From NCBI RefSeq assembly GCF_003425985.1, contig NZ_CP022985.1:2578501-2642500 (forward strand): a stretch of DNA of 64,000 bases. Reading direction: 5' to 3'. The notes under the pieces are model-generated. The model saw only the letters and a program-made list of their open reading frames with translations, was not told the DNA's origin and did not search any database. Within the stretch, counting starts at the first letter, position 1; the number at the start of each line of letters is the position of its first letter. This stretch comes from Mariniflexile sp. TRM1-10 (GTDB lineage Bacteria; Bacteroidota; Bacteroidia; Flavobacteriales; Flavobacteriaceae). This document shows, one piece after another, positions 1 to 8,261 of this stretch. Both the position numbers and the translations under genes were made by a program.

Positions 1-568
1 GCATTCCGTAACCTGAAGCCATCCTTTTAAGATCTTCATTTCTAACGGGTTGAATGGCAGGTATTGCGGCTAGTAATTTCTCTTTTTCTTCGGCGAGTTT
101 AGCGATTTCATCTAGCGATTTAGATTGCACCACTATTTGTTTTTGAAGTATGTCTAAACGTTTGTTGCTTTCAATAATTAATTTAGAATTATCAAAGCCT
201 TCCAGGTTTTTATAACGGTTAACGCCTCCAAAACCAGCTTTGCGTTGTTCGTCGGGTATGGGGTTTGCTTCAAAATAAACACGGTAAATGTTGTTGTCCC
301 GATCTGCTACATCAGCTAAAACAGTTTCGGCTTCCTTCATTTTTTTGTTCAACAATTCAAACTGTAATTGCGCATTTTGCAGCTCGCGTTTAAGAGCACG
401 TTCTTTAGGCGATTCTACAAATTGACTCGCTATAAAAACAAATAGAAAACCAAATAAAGCAGACCCTAAAATAAACACCGAGGCGTACTTAATAGTGTTT
501 CTTTTTTTGCGCTGTATTTTCTTGTAAGACAGCGATTCTGCATCGTAATAATATTTTACCTTACTCAT
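1..568 (-). CDS. M23-family metallopeptidase, N-terminal part (runs off the window)
   Basis: An open frame on the minus strand starts with ATG at 566-568 and stays open to the window edge, giving about 189 residues. The protein begins with a short basic cytoplasmic stretch (MSKVKYYYDAESL), then one membrane helix at about residues 30-50, then a charged coiled-coil region (about 55-170). This N-terminal layout, and the position divergent from alaS, match flavobacterial envelope peptidases of the M23 (LytM-like) family. The catalytic zinc domain would lie beyond base 1 and is not visible, so the family call rests on the N-terminus and the context. The likely role is peptidoglycan remodelling at the cell envelope. 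Confidence 0.72.
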   Translation of the reverse strand, partial: MSKVKYYYDAESLSYKKIQRKKRNTIKYASVFILGSALFGFLFVFIASQFVESPKERALKRELQNAQLQFELLNKKMKEAETVLADVADRDNNIYRVYFEANPIPDEQRKAGFGGVNRYKNLEGFDNSKLIIESNKRLDILQKQIVVQSKSLDEIAKLAEEKEKLLAAIPAIQPVRNEDLKRMASGYGM

Positions 569-874
569 TTCCTAATTTATGCTATTTTTGCACTTTATTA
601 AATGCCATATATCTATTGAATTTTAATAACTAACGACCAAATTTGCTAAATAGTATCACTTAGTTGTTTGATAATTAAGATTAAAATCGTTTTTTATTAA
701 GTTTAAAATATTTTGAAAAGAGTAAATATAAAAAATTGTTTCGCAATTAATGCCATTTTAACAACATAGTAACCATTTTATATAAATGAAACACGCATGT
801 ATAAAAGTTTATCGCTATACCAAATGATTCATAGCAAACTGCATGCGACCGTTTAAAAACAGTAAATATTATAC
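569..874. other. Divergent intergenic region between the M23 peptidase and alaS
   Basis: This AT-rich spacer of about 306 bases separates two divergent genes. A TAnnTTTG-type -7 box (TATTTTTG, 583-590) points toward alaS, but I see no convincing -33 TTTG at the right distance. No open frame of note was found. Confidence 0.5.
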
Positions 875-3514
875 ATGAAATCACAAGATATTCGTTCTAA
901 ATTTTTAAGTTTTTTTGAAGATAAAAAGCATAGTATCGTACCATCTGCACCTATGGTTCTTAAAGACGATCCTACCTTAATGTTTGTAAATTCGGGAATG
1001 GCGCCTTTTAAAGAATACTTTTTAGGGAATGCAGTGCCAAAAAATAGCCGTATTACAGATACTCAAAAATGCTTGCGCGTTTCTGGGAAGCATAACGATT
1101 TGGAAGAAGTTGGTTATGATACCTACCACCATACGCTTTTTGAAATGTTGGGAAACTGGAGTTTTGGCGATTATTTTAAGAAAGAAGCCATTGCCTGGGC
1201 TTGGGAATTGTTAACTGAAGTTTATGGTATCGATAAAGATATTTTATACGTAACGGTTTTTGAAGGGAGTGAAGAAGATAAACTGCCCATGGATATAGAG
1301 GCTTACGATTTATGGAAACAATTCATTTCAGAGGACCGTATTTTAAAAGGAAACAAAAAAGATAACTTTTGGGAAATGGGCGACCAAGGTCCGTGTGGGC
1401 CCTGTAGTGAAATACATGTAGATATCCGTTCTGCGGAAGAAAAAGCCAAAGTTTCTGGTAAAGATTTAGTGAATCAAGACCATCCGCAAGTGGTAGAGAT
1501 TTGGAATTTGGTATTCATGCAATACAACCGAAAAGCGAATGGTAGTTTGGAAAGTTTGCCCGATAAACATATCGATACTGGTATGGGCTTCGAGCGTTTG
1601 TGCATGGTGTTGCAAGGGGTGCAATCCAATTACGATACCGATGTGTTTACACCACTTATTGAAAAAATTGAGCAAATTACAGGATTTTTATATGTACGGA
1701 CAGGTCGCGACCTGCCCGTACTTGATAAAAATCAAGAAAAAACTAATATTGCCATTCGTGTTATTTGTGACCACGTGCGTGCCGTAGCTTTTTCAATAGC
1801 CGATGGACAATTGCCAAGTAATACAGGAGCTGGTTATGTCATTCGGAGAATTTTGCGTCGTGCGATTCGTTATGGATTTACATTTCTAGACAAAAAAGAG
1901 CCCTTTATTTACAGATTGGTTGATGTGTTAAGCGCAAAAATGGGAACTGCTTTTCCAGAAATGAAATCGCAACAACAATTGGTGACTAATGTGATTCGTG
2001 AAGAAGAAGCGTCTTTTTTAAGAACCTTGGAACAAGGATTACAATTATTGGATAAGGTTGTCGTAGAAACCTCAGGAAAAGAAGTTTCAGGAGCAAAAGT
2101 TTTTGAATTGTACGATACGTTTGGGTTTCCAAAGGATTTGACAGCTTTGATTTTAAAAGAAAAAGGCTATGCTTACAATGAAGAAGATTTTGAAGTTGAA
2201 TTGCAAAAACAAAAAGCACGTTCGCGTGCGGCTTCAGAAGTTACAACGGAGGATTGGTCGGTTTTAATTCCAGGCAATGCAGAAACGTTTGTAGGTTATG
2301 ACCAAACTGAAAATAATGTAAAAATCACTAGAATTCGTAAAGTTGATTCTAAAAAAGATGGCATTTTATATCAAATCGTTTTAGATAAGACCCCTTTTTA
2401 CCCAGAAGGCGGTGGACAAGTCGGCGATAAAGGAACTTTGGTTTCTGCTAACGAAACCATTGAAATCATCGACACCAAAAAAGAAAATAATTTAATTCTA
2501 CATTTTGCTAAACAATTACCAGAGAATGTTACTGCGAATTTTGTGGCAAAAGTAAACACCGATTTAAGAACATCAACTTCTAAAAACCACTCGGCTACGC
2601 ATTTGATGCATTTAGCTTTGAGAACCATTTTAGGAACACATGTGGAACAGAAAGGGTCGTTGGTAAGTCCAAATTATTTGCGTTTTGACTTTTCGCATTT
2701 TTCTAAAGTTTCTGATGAAGAGTTACGTCAAGTAGAAGCAAGTGTGAATGCTCAAATTGAAGCACAATTACAGTTGGTAGAACACAGAAGTATTCCCATT
2801 CAGCAAGCGATGGAGCAAGGTGCCATGGCGTTGTTTGGTGAAAAATATGGAGACCATGTTCGTATGATTGAATTTGGAGAAAGCAAAGAACTTTGTGGAG
2901 GTATTCATGTAAAAAACACAGCAGATATTTGGCATTTTAAAATCATTTCTGAAGGAGCCGTTGCAGCAGGAATTCGTCGTATAGAAGCAATTACTGGCGA
3001 TGCTGTTAAGAGTTTTTACCAAAATCAGGAAAGTACGTTGGCCGAAATTAAAGAAACGTTGAAAAATCCGCAAGATATTTTAAAATCGGTTACTAGTTTG
3101 CAAGACGATAATGCTAAGTTGAAAAAACAACTTGAGCAATTATTAAAAGAGAAAGTGGATGGTTTAAAAAACAACTTGGTTTCAGAATTTCAAGAAATAA
3201 ACGGCATTAACTTTTTAGCAAAGCAAGTTGATTTATCAATGAGTTCAACCAAAGATTTGGCGCAGGCTATAGGAAGTTCAAAACCAAATTCATTTGTGTT
3301 TTTAGCATCGGTTGAAGATAATACGCCAAATATTCATTGCTATATTTCAAAAGAATTAGTTGCTGAAAAAGGATTAAATGCAGGAAACATCATTAGGGAA
3401 TTAGGAAAATATATAGATGGAAATGGAGGCGGACAACCGTTCTTTGCATCAGGAAAAGGAAAAAATATTGTTGGAGTTAAGGACGCATTAGAAAAAGTGA
3501 AACAATTTATTTAA
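875..3514 (+). CDS. alaS: Alanine--tRNA ligase
   Basis: An 879-residue class II aminoacyl-tRNA synthetase that charges tRNA-Ala in the cytoplasm. The N-terminal catalytic core shows [10 protein letters not shown] and [17 protein letters not shown]. The editing domain carries the zinc-binding HSATHLMH motif (HxxxH) and the matching CGGIH motif. The C-terminal DHHA1-like domain ends with [14 protein letters not shown]. The length is normal for the family and the start at 875 gives the expected N-terminus. One oddity lies at about residues 273-283 ([12 protein letters not shown]), where the coding sequence contains a GC-rich 28-base palindrome (1694-1721) that looks like an in-frame insertion. 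Confidence 0.98.
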   Translation: MKSQDIRSKFLSFFEDKKHSIVPSAPMVLKDDPTLMFVNSGMAPFKEYFLGNAVPKNSRITDTQKCLRVSGKHNDLEEVGYDTYHHTLFEMLGNWSFGDYFKKEAIAWAWELLTEVYGIDKDILYVTVFEGSEEDKLPMDIEAYDLWKQFISEDRILKGNKKDNFWEMGDQGPCGPCSEIHVDIRSAEEKAKVSGKDLVNQDHPQVVEIWNLVFMQYNRKANGSLESLPDKHIDTGMGFERLCMVLQGVQSNYDTDVFTPLIEKIEQITGFLYVRTGRDLPVLDKNQEKTNIAIRVICDHVRAVAFSIADGQLPSNTGAGYVIRRILRRAIRYGFTFLDKKEPFIYRLVDVLSAKMGTAFPEMKSQQQLVTNVIREEEASFLRTLEQGLQLLDKVVVETSGKEVSGAKVFELYDTFGFPKDLTALILKEKGYAYNEEDFEVELQKQKARSRAASEVTTEDWSVLIPGNAETFVGYDQTENNVKITRIRKVDSKKDGILYQIVLDKTPFYPEGGGQVGDKGTLVSANETIEIIDTKKENNLILHFAKQLPENVTANFVAKVNTDLRTSTSKNHSATHLMHLALRTILGTHVEQKGSLVSPNYLRFDFSHFSKVSDEELRQVEASVNAQIEAQLQLVEHRSIPIQQAMEQGAMALFGEKYGDHVRMIEFGESKELCGGIHVKNTADIWHFKIISEGAVAAGIRRIEAITGDAVKSFYQNQESTLAEIKETLKNPQDILKSVTSLQDDNAKLKKQLEQLLKEKVDGLKNNLVSEFQEINGINFLAKQVDLSMSSTKDLAQAIGSSKPNSFVFLASVEDNTPNIHCYISKELVAEKGLNAGNIIRELGKYIDGNGGGQPFFASGKGKNIVGVKDALEKVKQFI
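1694..1721. repeat. GC-rich palindromic element inside alaS
   Basis: A 28-base palindrome centred between 1707 and 1708 on GGTCGCGACC pairs at 13 of 14 positions; the only mismatch is A1700 against C1715. It is far richer in G and C than the surrounding gene and encodes the odd peptide [11 protein letters not shown] in frame. I found no second copy in the window. It resembles in kind the palindromic elements known to insert in frame into bacterial genes, such as the Rickettsia palindromic elements, but I cannot assign it to a named family. Confidence 0.7.
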
Positions 3515-3530
3515 TTAAATATTGATAATT

Positions 3531-4049
3531 ATGAAAGCAAAGATTATAATTTTTTTAATGTTGTTTTTTCCAACTATTTTTTTAGCTCAACAATTTCCAA
3601 GTCCTCCTATGCGTCAAATAAATAATCAAATGATGCAACAACAACAAGTGATGCAACAACAACAGCAAATGATGCGAATGTTGCAAAATAATATTCAAAC
3701 GGATGAACAAAAATTAATTAGAGAGGAAAATAAAAAAAATAAGATTGAAGAAAAGATTAAGAGCTTAAATGATGTTTTATTAAAATTAAATGATGAATTG
3801 TCAAAAACAAAAAACACAAACACCCAACCTAATAAAGAGCTTCAAAAACAGGAAGATAATTTGAATAAAAAGGTAGATAAAACAAATAAAGCTATTGAAA
3901 AAAATACTGAAAAGCTACAAGTTTCAAATAAAATAATTGAAGATCTTAAAGGTAATATTGATAAAACTAAAATAAAATTAGAAGAAAAAAAGAAAGAAAA
4001 AGAGTTGAAAAAACTAGAGAAAGAAGAAAAAAAGAAAATGAAAGAATGA
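3531..4049 (+). CDS. Secreted or periplasmic Gln-rich coiled-coil protein, unknown function
   Basis: A 172-residue protein starting at the ATG at 3531; an in-frame ATG at 3522 lies only 7 bases after the alaS stop and would add MII. A signal peptide (MKAKIIIFLMLFFPTIFLAQQ) is followed by a Met/Gln-rich stretch (about residues 25-55) and then a long, highly charged region dominated by Lys, Glu, Asn and Leu that should form a coiled coil to the C-terminus. No enzymatic motif is visible. Its closeness to alaS suggests possible cotranscription but no functional link. The function is not recognised. Confidence 0.7.
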   Translation: MKAKIIIFLMLFFPTIFLAQQFPSPPMRQINNQMMQQQQVMQQQQQMMRMLQNNIQTDEQKLIREENKKNKIEEKIKSLNDVLLKLNDELSKTKNTNTQPNKELQKQEDNLNKKVDKTNKAIEKNTEKLQVSNKIIEDLKGNIDKTKIKLEEKKKEKELKKLEKEEKKKMKE

Positions 4050-4137
4050 TGTTTTTATAAATCATAATAAATTTCAATAGTCCTTTAATAAAAACTGGAA
4101 TAACAAGAATAGTAAATGGTTTATAATATTTAACCGT

Positions 4138-4201
4138 TTCAACTTTACGCCTTAGCGCCTTAGCGTCTTAGCGACTTTGTAACTTTGAAGCTTTGCAACT
4201 C
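4138..4201. repeat. Degenerate short tandem run (TTAGCG / CTTTG words)
   Basis: Between the coiled-coil gene and the GSCFA gene, a run of 8-9-base words first repeats around CTTAGCG and then around CTTTGNAA. It ends just before the GSCFA start codon. No coding or hairpin structure was found. It belongs to the same style of degenerate word repeat as 34656-34697 and 60634-60725. Confidence 0.6.
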
Positions 4202-4210
4202 ATTTAAAAC

Positions 4211-5161
4211 ATGAAATTTCTAACCCAAGTACCATTACAAAAACAGTCTGAAAATCTAATAGACTATCATTCTAATATATTACTATTAGGATCCTGTTTT
4301 GTGGAAAATATAGGTGAAAAATTATCATATTTCAAGTTTCAAAATAGTATCAATCCATTTGGTATCTTGTTTCATCCAAAAGCTATTGAAACCTTCATTA
4401 CAAAAGCTATAAATAAAACGTCCTATTCAGAAAAAGACATATTTTTTTATAATGAACAATGGCACTGTTTTGACGCGCATTCAAAGCTGAGTAACCCTTC
4501 AAAAGAAACGTTGTTACATAATTTGAATGAAGCCATCAAGGCAACAAATAAACAAATCCACAAATCAACACATATTATAATCACATTAGGAACTGCTTGG
4601 GTTTATCGGCTTTTAGAATCCAATCAACTTGTAGCAAATTGCCATAAAGTGCCACAAAAACAGTTTGCTAAAGAATTGTTATCGGTCGAAGCGATTACGA
4701 AATCATTAGAAACAATTGTAAATTTAATCAGGAGTGTTAATAGCAAAGCATCTATTATTTTTACGGTATCGCCTGTACGACATATCAAAGACGGTTTTAT
4801 TGAAAACACCCAAAGTAAAGCACATTTAATTACAGGCATACATTCCAACAACCAACAACCAACAACCAACAACTATTTTCCAAGCTACGAAATTATGATG
4901 GACGAGCTTCGCGATTATCGTTTTTATGTCGAAGATATGTTGCACCCCAATCAAACAGCCATCAATTACATTTGGGAAAAGTTCCAAGAAGTTTGGGTTT
5001 CTTCAGAGGCAATAAAAACCATGAAATTAGTAGATGAGGTTCAAAAAGGACTTCAGCATAAACCTTTCAACCCAGATTCTGAAGCGCATCAAAAATTTCT
5101 TTTAGGAATTAAGGAAAAACAACTTCAACTTAAAAAAGAATACCCACATATTAAATTTTAA
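4211..5161 (+). CDS. GSCFA domain-containing protein
   Basis: A 316-residue protein with the family signature GSCFVENIG at about residues 27-35, followed by ITLGTAWVYR, SPVRHIKDGF and DMLHPNQTAINYIWE. The layout resembles an SGNH-hydrolase-like fold with a late Asp/His pair (DMLHP), but the substrate is not established and no signal peptide is visible. A period-7 microsatellite (4845-4873) encodes the Asn/Gln/Thr-rich loop NNQQPTTNN just before the conserved YFPSYEIMMDELRDYRFY block. This looks like an expansion in a tolerant loop. Confidence 0.88.
   Translation: MKFLTQVPLQKQSENLIDYHSNILLLGSCFVENIGEKLSYFKFQNSINPFGILFHPKAIETFITKAINKTSYSEKDIFFYNEQWHCFDAHSKLSNPSKETLLHNLNEAIKATNKQIHKSTHIIITLGTAWVYRLLESNQLVANCHKVPQKQFAKELLSVEAITKSLETIVNLIRSVNSKASIIFTVSPVRHIKDGFIENTQSKAHLITGIHSNNQQPTTNNYFPSYEIMMDELRDYRFYVEDMLHPNQTAINYIWEKFQEVWVSSEAIKTMKLVDEVQKGLQHKPFNPDSEAHQKFLLGIKEKQLQLKKEYPHIKF
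4845..4873. repeat. Period-7 microsatellite inside the GSCFA gene
   Basis: About four copies of AACCAAC lie in the coding frame of the GSCFA protein. Because the unit is 7 bases, gain or loss of one unit shifts the frame. Confidence 0.8.
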
Positions 5162-5388
5162 CGAAGTTAGATGTTAAAAGTACAATATTAGAAGTTCAAA
5201 GTTAAAAAGTTCAGAGTTTGATGTACCGATGAAGTTTGTGATATACAATTCAACGATTCAACAGTTAAAAGTCACAGGGTATGTTTAACAACCTGAACTA
5301 AGGTTTTGTAAAGATGTTTTTTTGATTTAACTGTTTAAACATCTGGATATCAGATTGTGTCATATCAAACTCGCATTTGTAAGCTAAA

Positions 5389-6567
5389 TTAAGGTTTTAT
5401 AGACTTTATATAATCTTGTGGTGAATACGACGTTACTTTTTTAAAAGCACTAAAAAAGGGATTGTATGAAGCAAAACCTGTTTTGTAGGCTAAAGACTCC
5501 AAAGTGTTGGTTTTTAAATAACCCTGCTCTATCAAATGGATACTGTCTTTTATTCTAGAATGCATGCGGTATTCAGAAAAAGAGATGCTGGAGTGGTATT
5601 TAAACAAATAAACAATATGGCTTGTGGGCACACCTAACTTATTGGCAACATCTGTAGGGGATGCTTTTGGATTTCTAAAAATATGTTCCTCAATACTTAG
5701 CCTGTCAACTTCTTGCGTGTAGCTAACAATGTTAGACATCATTTTTTCTTGTAGTTTTAAATCTTGTTCGTTTTTTTGGTTGCCTATTTCTAAAACCCAA
5801 TGGTCGCTTTTTAATAATGGCGTATGTTTGCTGTCTTCAATGGGCGAACTGAACTTTAATATTTTTTTATTAAGAATAGGGAGTCCATATAAAATTTCTG
5901 GAGCGGTTAAAATTTTAAAATAGATAAATAACCAATATAAGAGTAGTAATACTGCCATAGATTTTCCAGAAAGACTGGATTTTGAGCATACTTCAGCATA
6001 AATGGAGGCCAATAACGTTATGGCAGCTAATAAGTTGTGGGTAAAGAGATAAATGGTCCAGTTTTTTACCAACCTAAACTGTGTATTATTTATAAGAAGG
6101 TCTTTTTTAAACCAAATGTTTTTACTTAAAAGCCTAACGATTAGTGTTAAATAGAAAAGTATAAAGATTCCTACGAGAGTAAAATTGATTACTGGAAGAA
6201 ATTGAAATATAGAACTTTCAGTAATGTAGGGGTTGGTATTTATAAAATATAGAAACCCAATAAAAATTAGGTGTTTTAAGCTTCTAAGATCATATGTTTT
6301 GTTTGGTAACACTAAATTTTTGTAATACAAATAAAAACTTGGTACAACAATGAGATAGTATATGGAATGGATACCTTCATCGGGAGTAAAATAGTCTTGC
6401 AAGCCTAATCTATAACTTCCATGAATTAAAAAACGAATGGAAATTATAGTAATGACTAATAATAAAAATGCATTGTAAAACGGATTGGACCTATAAGAAG
6501 TTATCATTATGGCTATGGTTACTATGCCAATAATGCCAGTGAATAAAAATAAAAACGATTCTATCAC
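5389..6567 (-). CDS. Membrane-anchored AraC-family transcriptional regulator
   Basis: A 392-residue protein. The N-terminal half (about residues 1-215) is a run of roughly seven hydrophobic helices, starting SFLFLFTGIIGIVTIAIMIT. The C-terminal about 100 residues form an AraC-type double helix-turn-helix, with NPKASPTDVANKLGVPTSH followed by LESLAYKTGFASYNPFFSA, and end in the typical SPQDYIK. Membrane-embedded AraC regulators of this layout are common in flavobacteria; signals and targets are generally unknown. It is convergent with the GSCFA gene and divergent from the fibre locus, so that locus is a possible but unproven target. Confidence 0.88.
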   Translation of the reverse strand: MIESFLFLFTGIIGIVTIAIMITSYRSNPFYNAFLLLVITIISIRFLIHGSYRLGLQDYFTPDEGIHSIYYLIVVPSFYLYYKNLVLPNKTYDLRSLKHLIFIGFLYFINTNPYITESSIFQFLPVINFTLVGIFILFYLTLIVRLLSKNIWFKKDLLINNTQFRLVKNWTIYLFTHNLLAAITLLASIYAEVCSKSSLSGKSMAVLLLLYWLFIYFKILTAPEILYGLPILNKKILKFSSPIEDSKHTPLLKSDHWVLEIGNQKNEQDLKLQEKMMSNIVSYTQEVDRLSIEEHIFRNPKASPTDVANKLGVPTSHIVYLFKYHSSISFSEYRMHSRIKDSIHLIEQGYLKTNTLESLAYKTGFASYNPFFSAFKKVTSYSPQDYIKSIKP

Positions 6568-6622
6568 TTAATATGAGGAGATTTATTTGCAATGATAGCA
6601 AATTACTAGGTGTTTTTATTGT

Positions 6623-6722
6623 TGAACTCATTTAAACTTTTTGGATTGCAACTCAAAAAAAACTTCAAATGGACACAAAATGAATAATTTTCGCTGCAAT
6701 CCAAAAAGTTTAAATGAGTTCA
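6623..6722. repeat. 100-bp element with perfect 28-bp inverted repeats
   Basis: The left arm (6623-6650) and right arm (6695-6722) are exact reverse complements over 28 bases, separated by 44 bases. The arms begin TGAACTCATTTAAAC and are not followed by a T-run on either side, so this is not a simple terminator. It could be a small non-autonomous (MITE-like) element or a large cruciform/RNA hairpin. Confidence 0.8.
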
Positions 6723-6816
6723 TAAATAAGGATGAAATAAAATAGTTTGTTAGGCTTTTTTGGGAAAATTGATTATTGTTTTCTCTGTTATCTTGCGATT
6801 TTGTAAATTTTTTTTC

Positions 6817-6930
6817 TTACTGATTTGCTTAAATCGTTATTATTTTAATAAAAAAATCGATAAAAAGACTTATTTTTCAGATAAAATACATTTTTATGAT
6901 TATGTTTACATTGTTGTTAATGATAATCAT
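6817..6930 (+). promoter_or_regulatory. Upstream element shared with 14951-15060
   Basis: TTACTGATTTGCTTAAAT (6817-6834) followed about 75 bases later by a TTTTTATG...TTTACATTG stretch recurs with nearly the same spacing at 14951-14968 and 15026-15047. Both copies lie upstream of a run of secreted-protein genes on the plus strand. The function is inferred only from conservation of two blocks and their spacing. Confidence 0.35.
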
Positions 6931-7007
6931 AGGGTTGTTTTTAACAATAATTAAGAATATCATTTTCAATTTAAGCTAATATTTTACCCAAATACTTAAC
7001 CTTTATT

Positions 7008-7511
7008 ATGAAACGATTTCTATTAATATGTCTATGTTGTGTTTGTCAACTACAACTTTTATCACAATCAAATTTAATAAGGGCTACAACTGGCGTTTCA
7101 GGAGCTTCCAATATTATTGTACAAGGTAATGATGCTTATATTGTTCAGCAAAGTGTTGGTCAACCAAGTGTTATTGGAACTTATACAAATAGTGCGGGTT
7201 ACAGTATTCGACAAGGATTTATCCAACCCAATGTTTTATCTAAAATTGTAGATGAGCATACACCTTTAAATCTTCAATTAAATGTTTATCCAAATCCTTT
7301 TAATGAGCAGATTTCATTGGTTTTTAAAGAAGTGATTAAAGGTGAAATAACGGTAACGGTTTATAATATACTTGGGGCACAAGTATTTGTTAGTAGCTAC
7401 AAACCTAAAGAGCAAATTGATATAAGATTGAATATGTTGTCTTCGGGAGAATATATTCTCAAGGCTGTTGCTAATAAAAAACAATTTATAGAAAAAATTA
7501 TAAAAAGATAA
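7008..7511 (+). CDS. Small T9SS type A sorting-domain protein
   Basis: A 167-residue secreted protein. It has a signal peptide (about residues 1-20, ending LQLLSQS), a middle region with a QQSVGQPSVIGTY...YSIRQGFIQP pattern, and a C-terminal sorting domain of about 75 residues (LNVYPNPFNEQISLVF through EYILKAVANKKQFIEKIIKR). The sorting domain predicts export across the outer membrane by the type IX secretion system and attachment at the surface. It is followed after 32 bases by an outer-membrane barrel gene and then by the giant fibre gene. This suggests one operon and a role in surface assembly; the role is inferred. Confidence 0.87.
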   Translation: MKRFLLICLCCVCQLQLLSQSNLIRATTGVSGASNIIVQGNDAYIVQQSVGQPSVIGTYTNSAGYSIRQGFIQPNVLSKIVDEHTPLNLQLNVYPNPFNEQISLVFKEVIKGEITVTVYNILGAQVFVSSYKPKEQIDIRLNMLSSGEYILKAVANKKQFIEKIIKR

Positions 7512-7543
7512 CACCCAACAATAACCAAACGAACCTAATCAAA

Positions 7544-8191
7544 ATGAATGTTAAAAAAACTACTCAACTATTACTGCTTTTCATTGTAACAACAATAGCA
7601 TCGGCGCAAGAGCTCTATTTAGAAACAGGAAAAATGTCTTCCTCATTCGATTATAAAGATTCTTCAGGTGCAAGGTTAGACAACTTACACGCTACAACTA
7701 ATGGCTTTATGGCGATGGGTTATAGAACTAAGGTCTTTAATGAAAAAATAAATGCGGCTTTAGGTGTTGCATATACTGGGTATGGTGCCATCGGAAGTGA
7801 TGATGCCGTTGAGGGCATCATGGCATGGCATGCTAATTATCTGGAATTTAGCTTTGGTCTAGATTATAAATTATTCCATATTAATAAAGCAGAATTCTAT
7901 GCCAAAGGAGGTATAGCCAATGGGTTTTTAATTGAAGGATATCAAAATTTAAACAACAAAACTATCAATCTTAAAAAAACAGATGATTTTAATAAGATCA
8001 TGGTAAGCTTTAAGGCTGGTATGGGTATTTTATATCCCGTTTCAAACAACATGTCTTTCTATATGCAATATTTTTACGGAAAGAGTTTGGACCAAACGAA
8101 TAGAGGAGATGATGAATCTTTAAAAATTAGAAGTCATAGTGTGGGTTTTGGAGTGTTAGTTAAACTATTCAGAACGAATACGACATCTTGA
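7544..8191 (+). CDS. Outer-membrane beta-barrel protein
   Basis: A 215-residue protein with a signal peptide (about 1-21, ending ASAQ). Alternating hydrophobic/polar strands with glycines follow (YTGYGAIGSDDAVEG, YAKGGIANGFLIEGY, SFKAGMGILYPVSNNMSFYM), and the C-terminal strand is HSVGFGVLVKLF. This is the pattern of a small 8-stranded-type outer-membrane barrel (OmpW/PorT-like). It lies 32 bases after the small T9SS protein and 70 bases before the fibre gene. A role in anchoring or exporting the fibre is possible but is inference. Confidence 0.82.
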   Translation: MNVKKTTQLLLLFIVTTIASAQELYLETGKMSSSFDYKDSSGARLDNLHATTNGFMAMGYRTKVFNEKINAALGVAYTGYGAIGSDDAVEGIMAWHANYLEFSFGLDYKLFHINKAEFYAKGGIANGFLIEGYQNLNNKTINLKKTDDFNKIMVSFKAGMGILYPVSNNMSFYMQYFYGKSLDQTNRGDDESLKIRSHSVGFGVLVKLFRTNTTS

Positions 8192-8261
8192 AATTTATTA
8201 TGAATCAATAATAATACAACTCAATTAGATTGCAAGTCATAAAAAAATTAACTTATATCTT

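Larger units (their letters stand above)
6568..7007. other. Intergenic region between the AraC regulator and the fibre locus
   Basis: This 440-base AT-rich region holds the long inverted repeat described separately (6623-6722). It also holds an 18-base word (TTACTGATTTGCTTAAAT, 6817-6834) that recurs exactly at 14951-14968. A 64-codon open frame (6760-6954) is AT-driven, Phe/Ile-rich and lacks a protein-like pattern, so I do not call it a gene. Confidence 0.6.

Noticed and set aside
6760..6954. 64-codon open frame
   Set aside because: Rich in Phe, Ile, Tyr and Asn as expected for random AT-rich DNA, no recognisable domain, and overlaps a stretch shared with another intergenic region.
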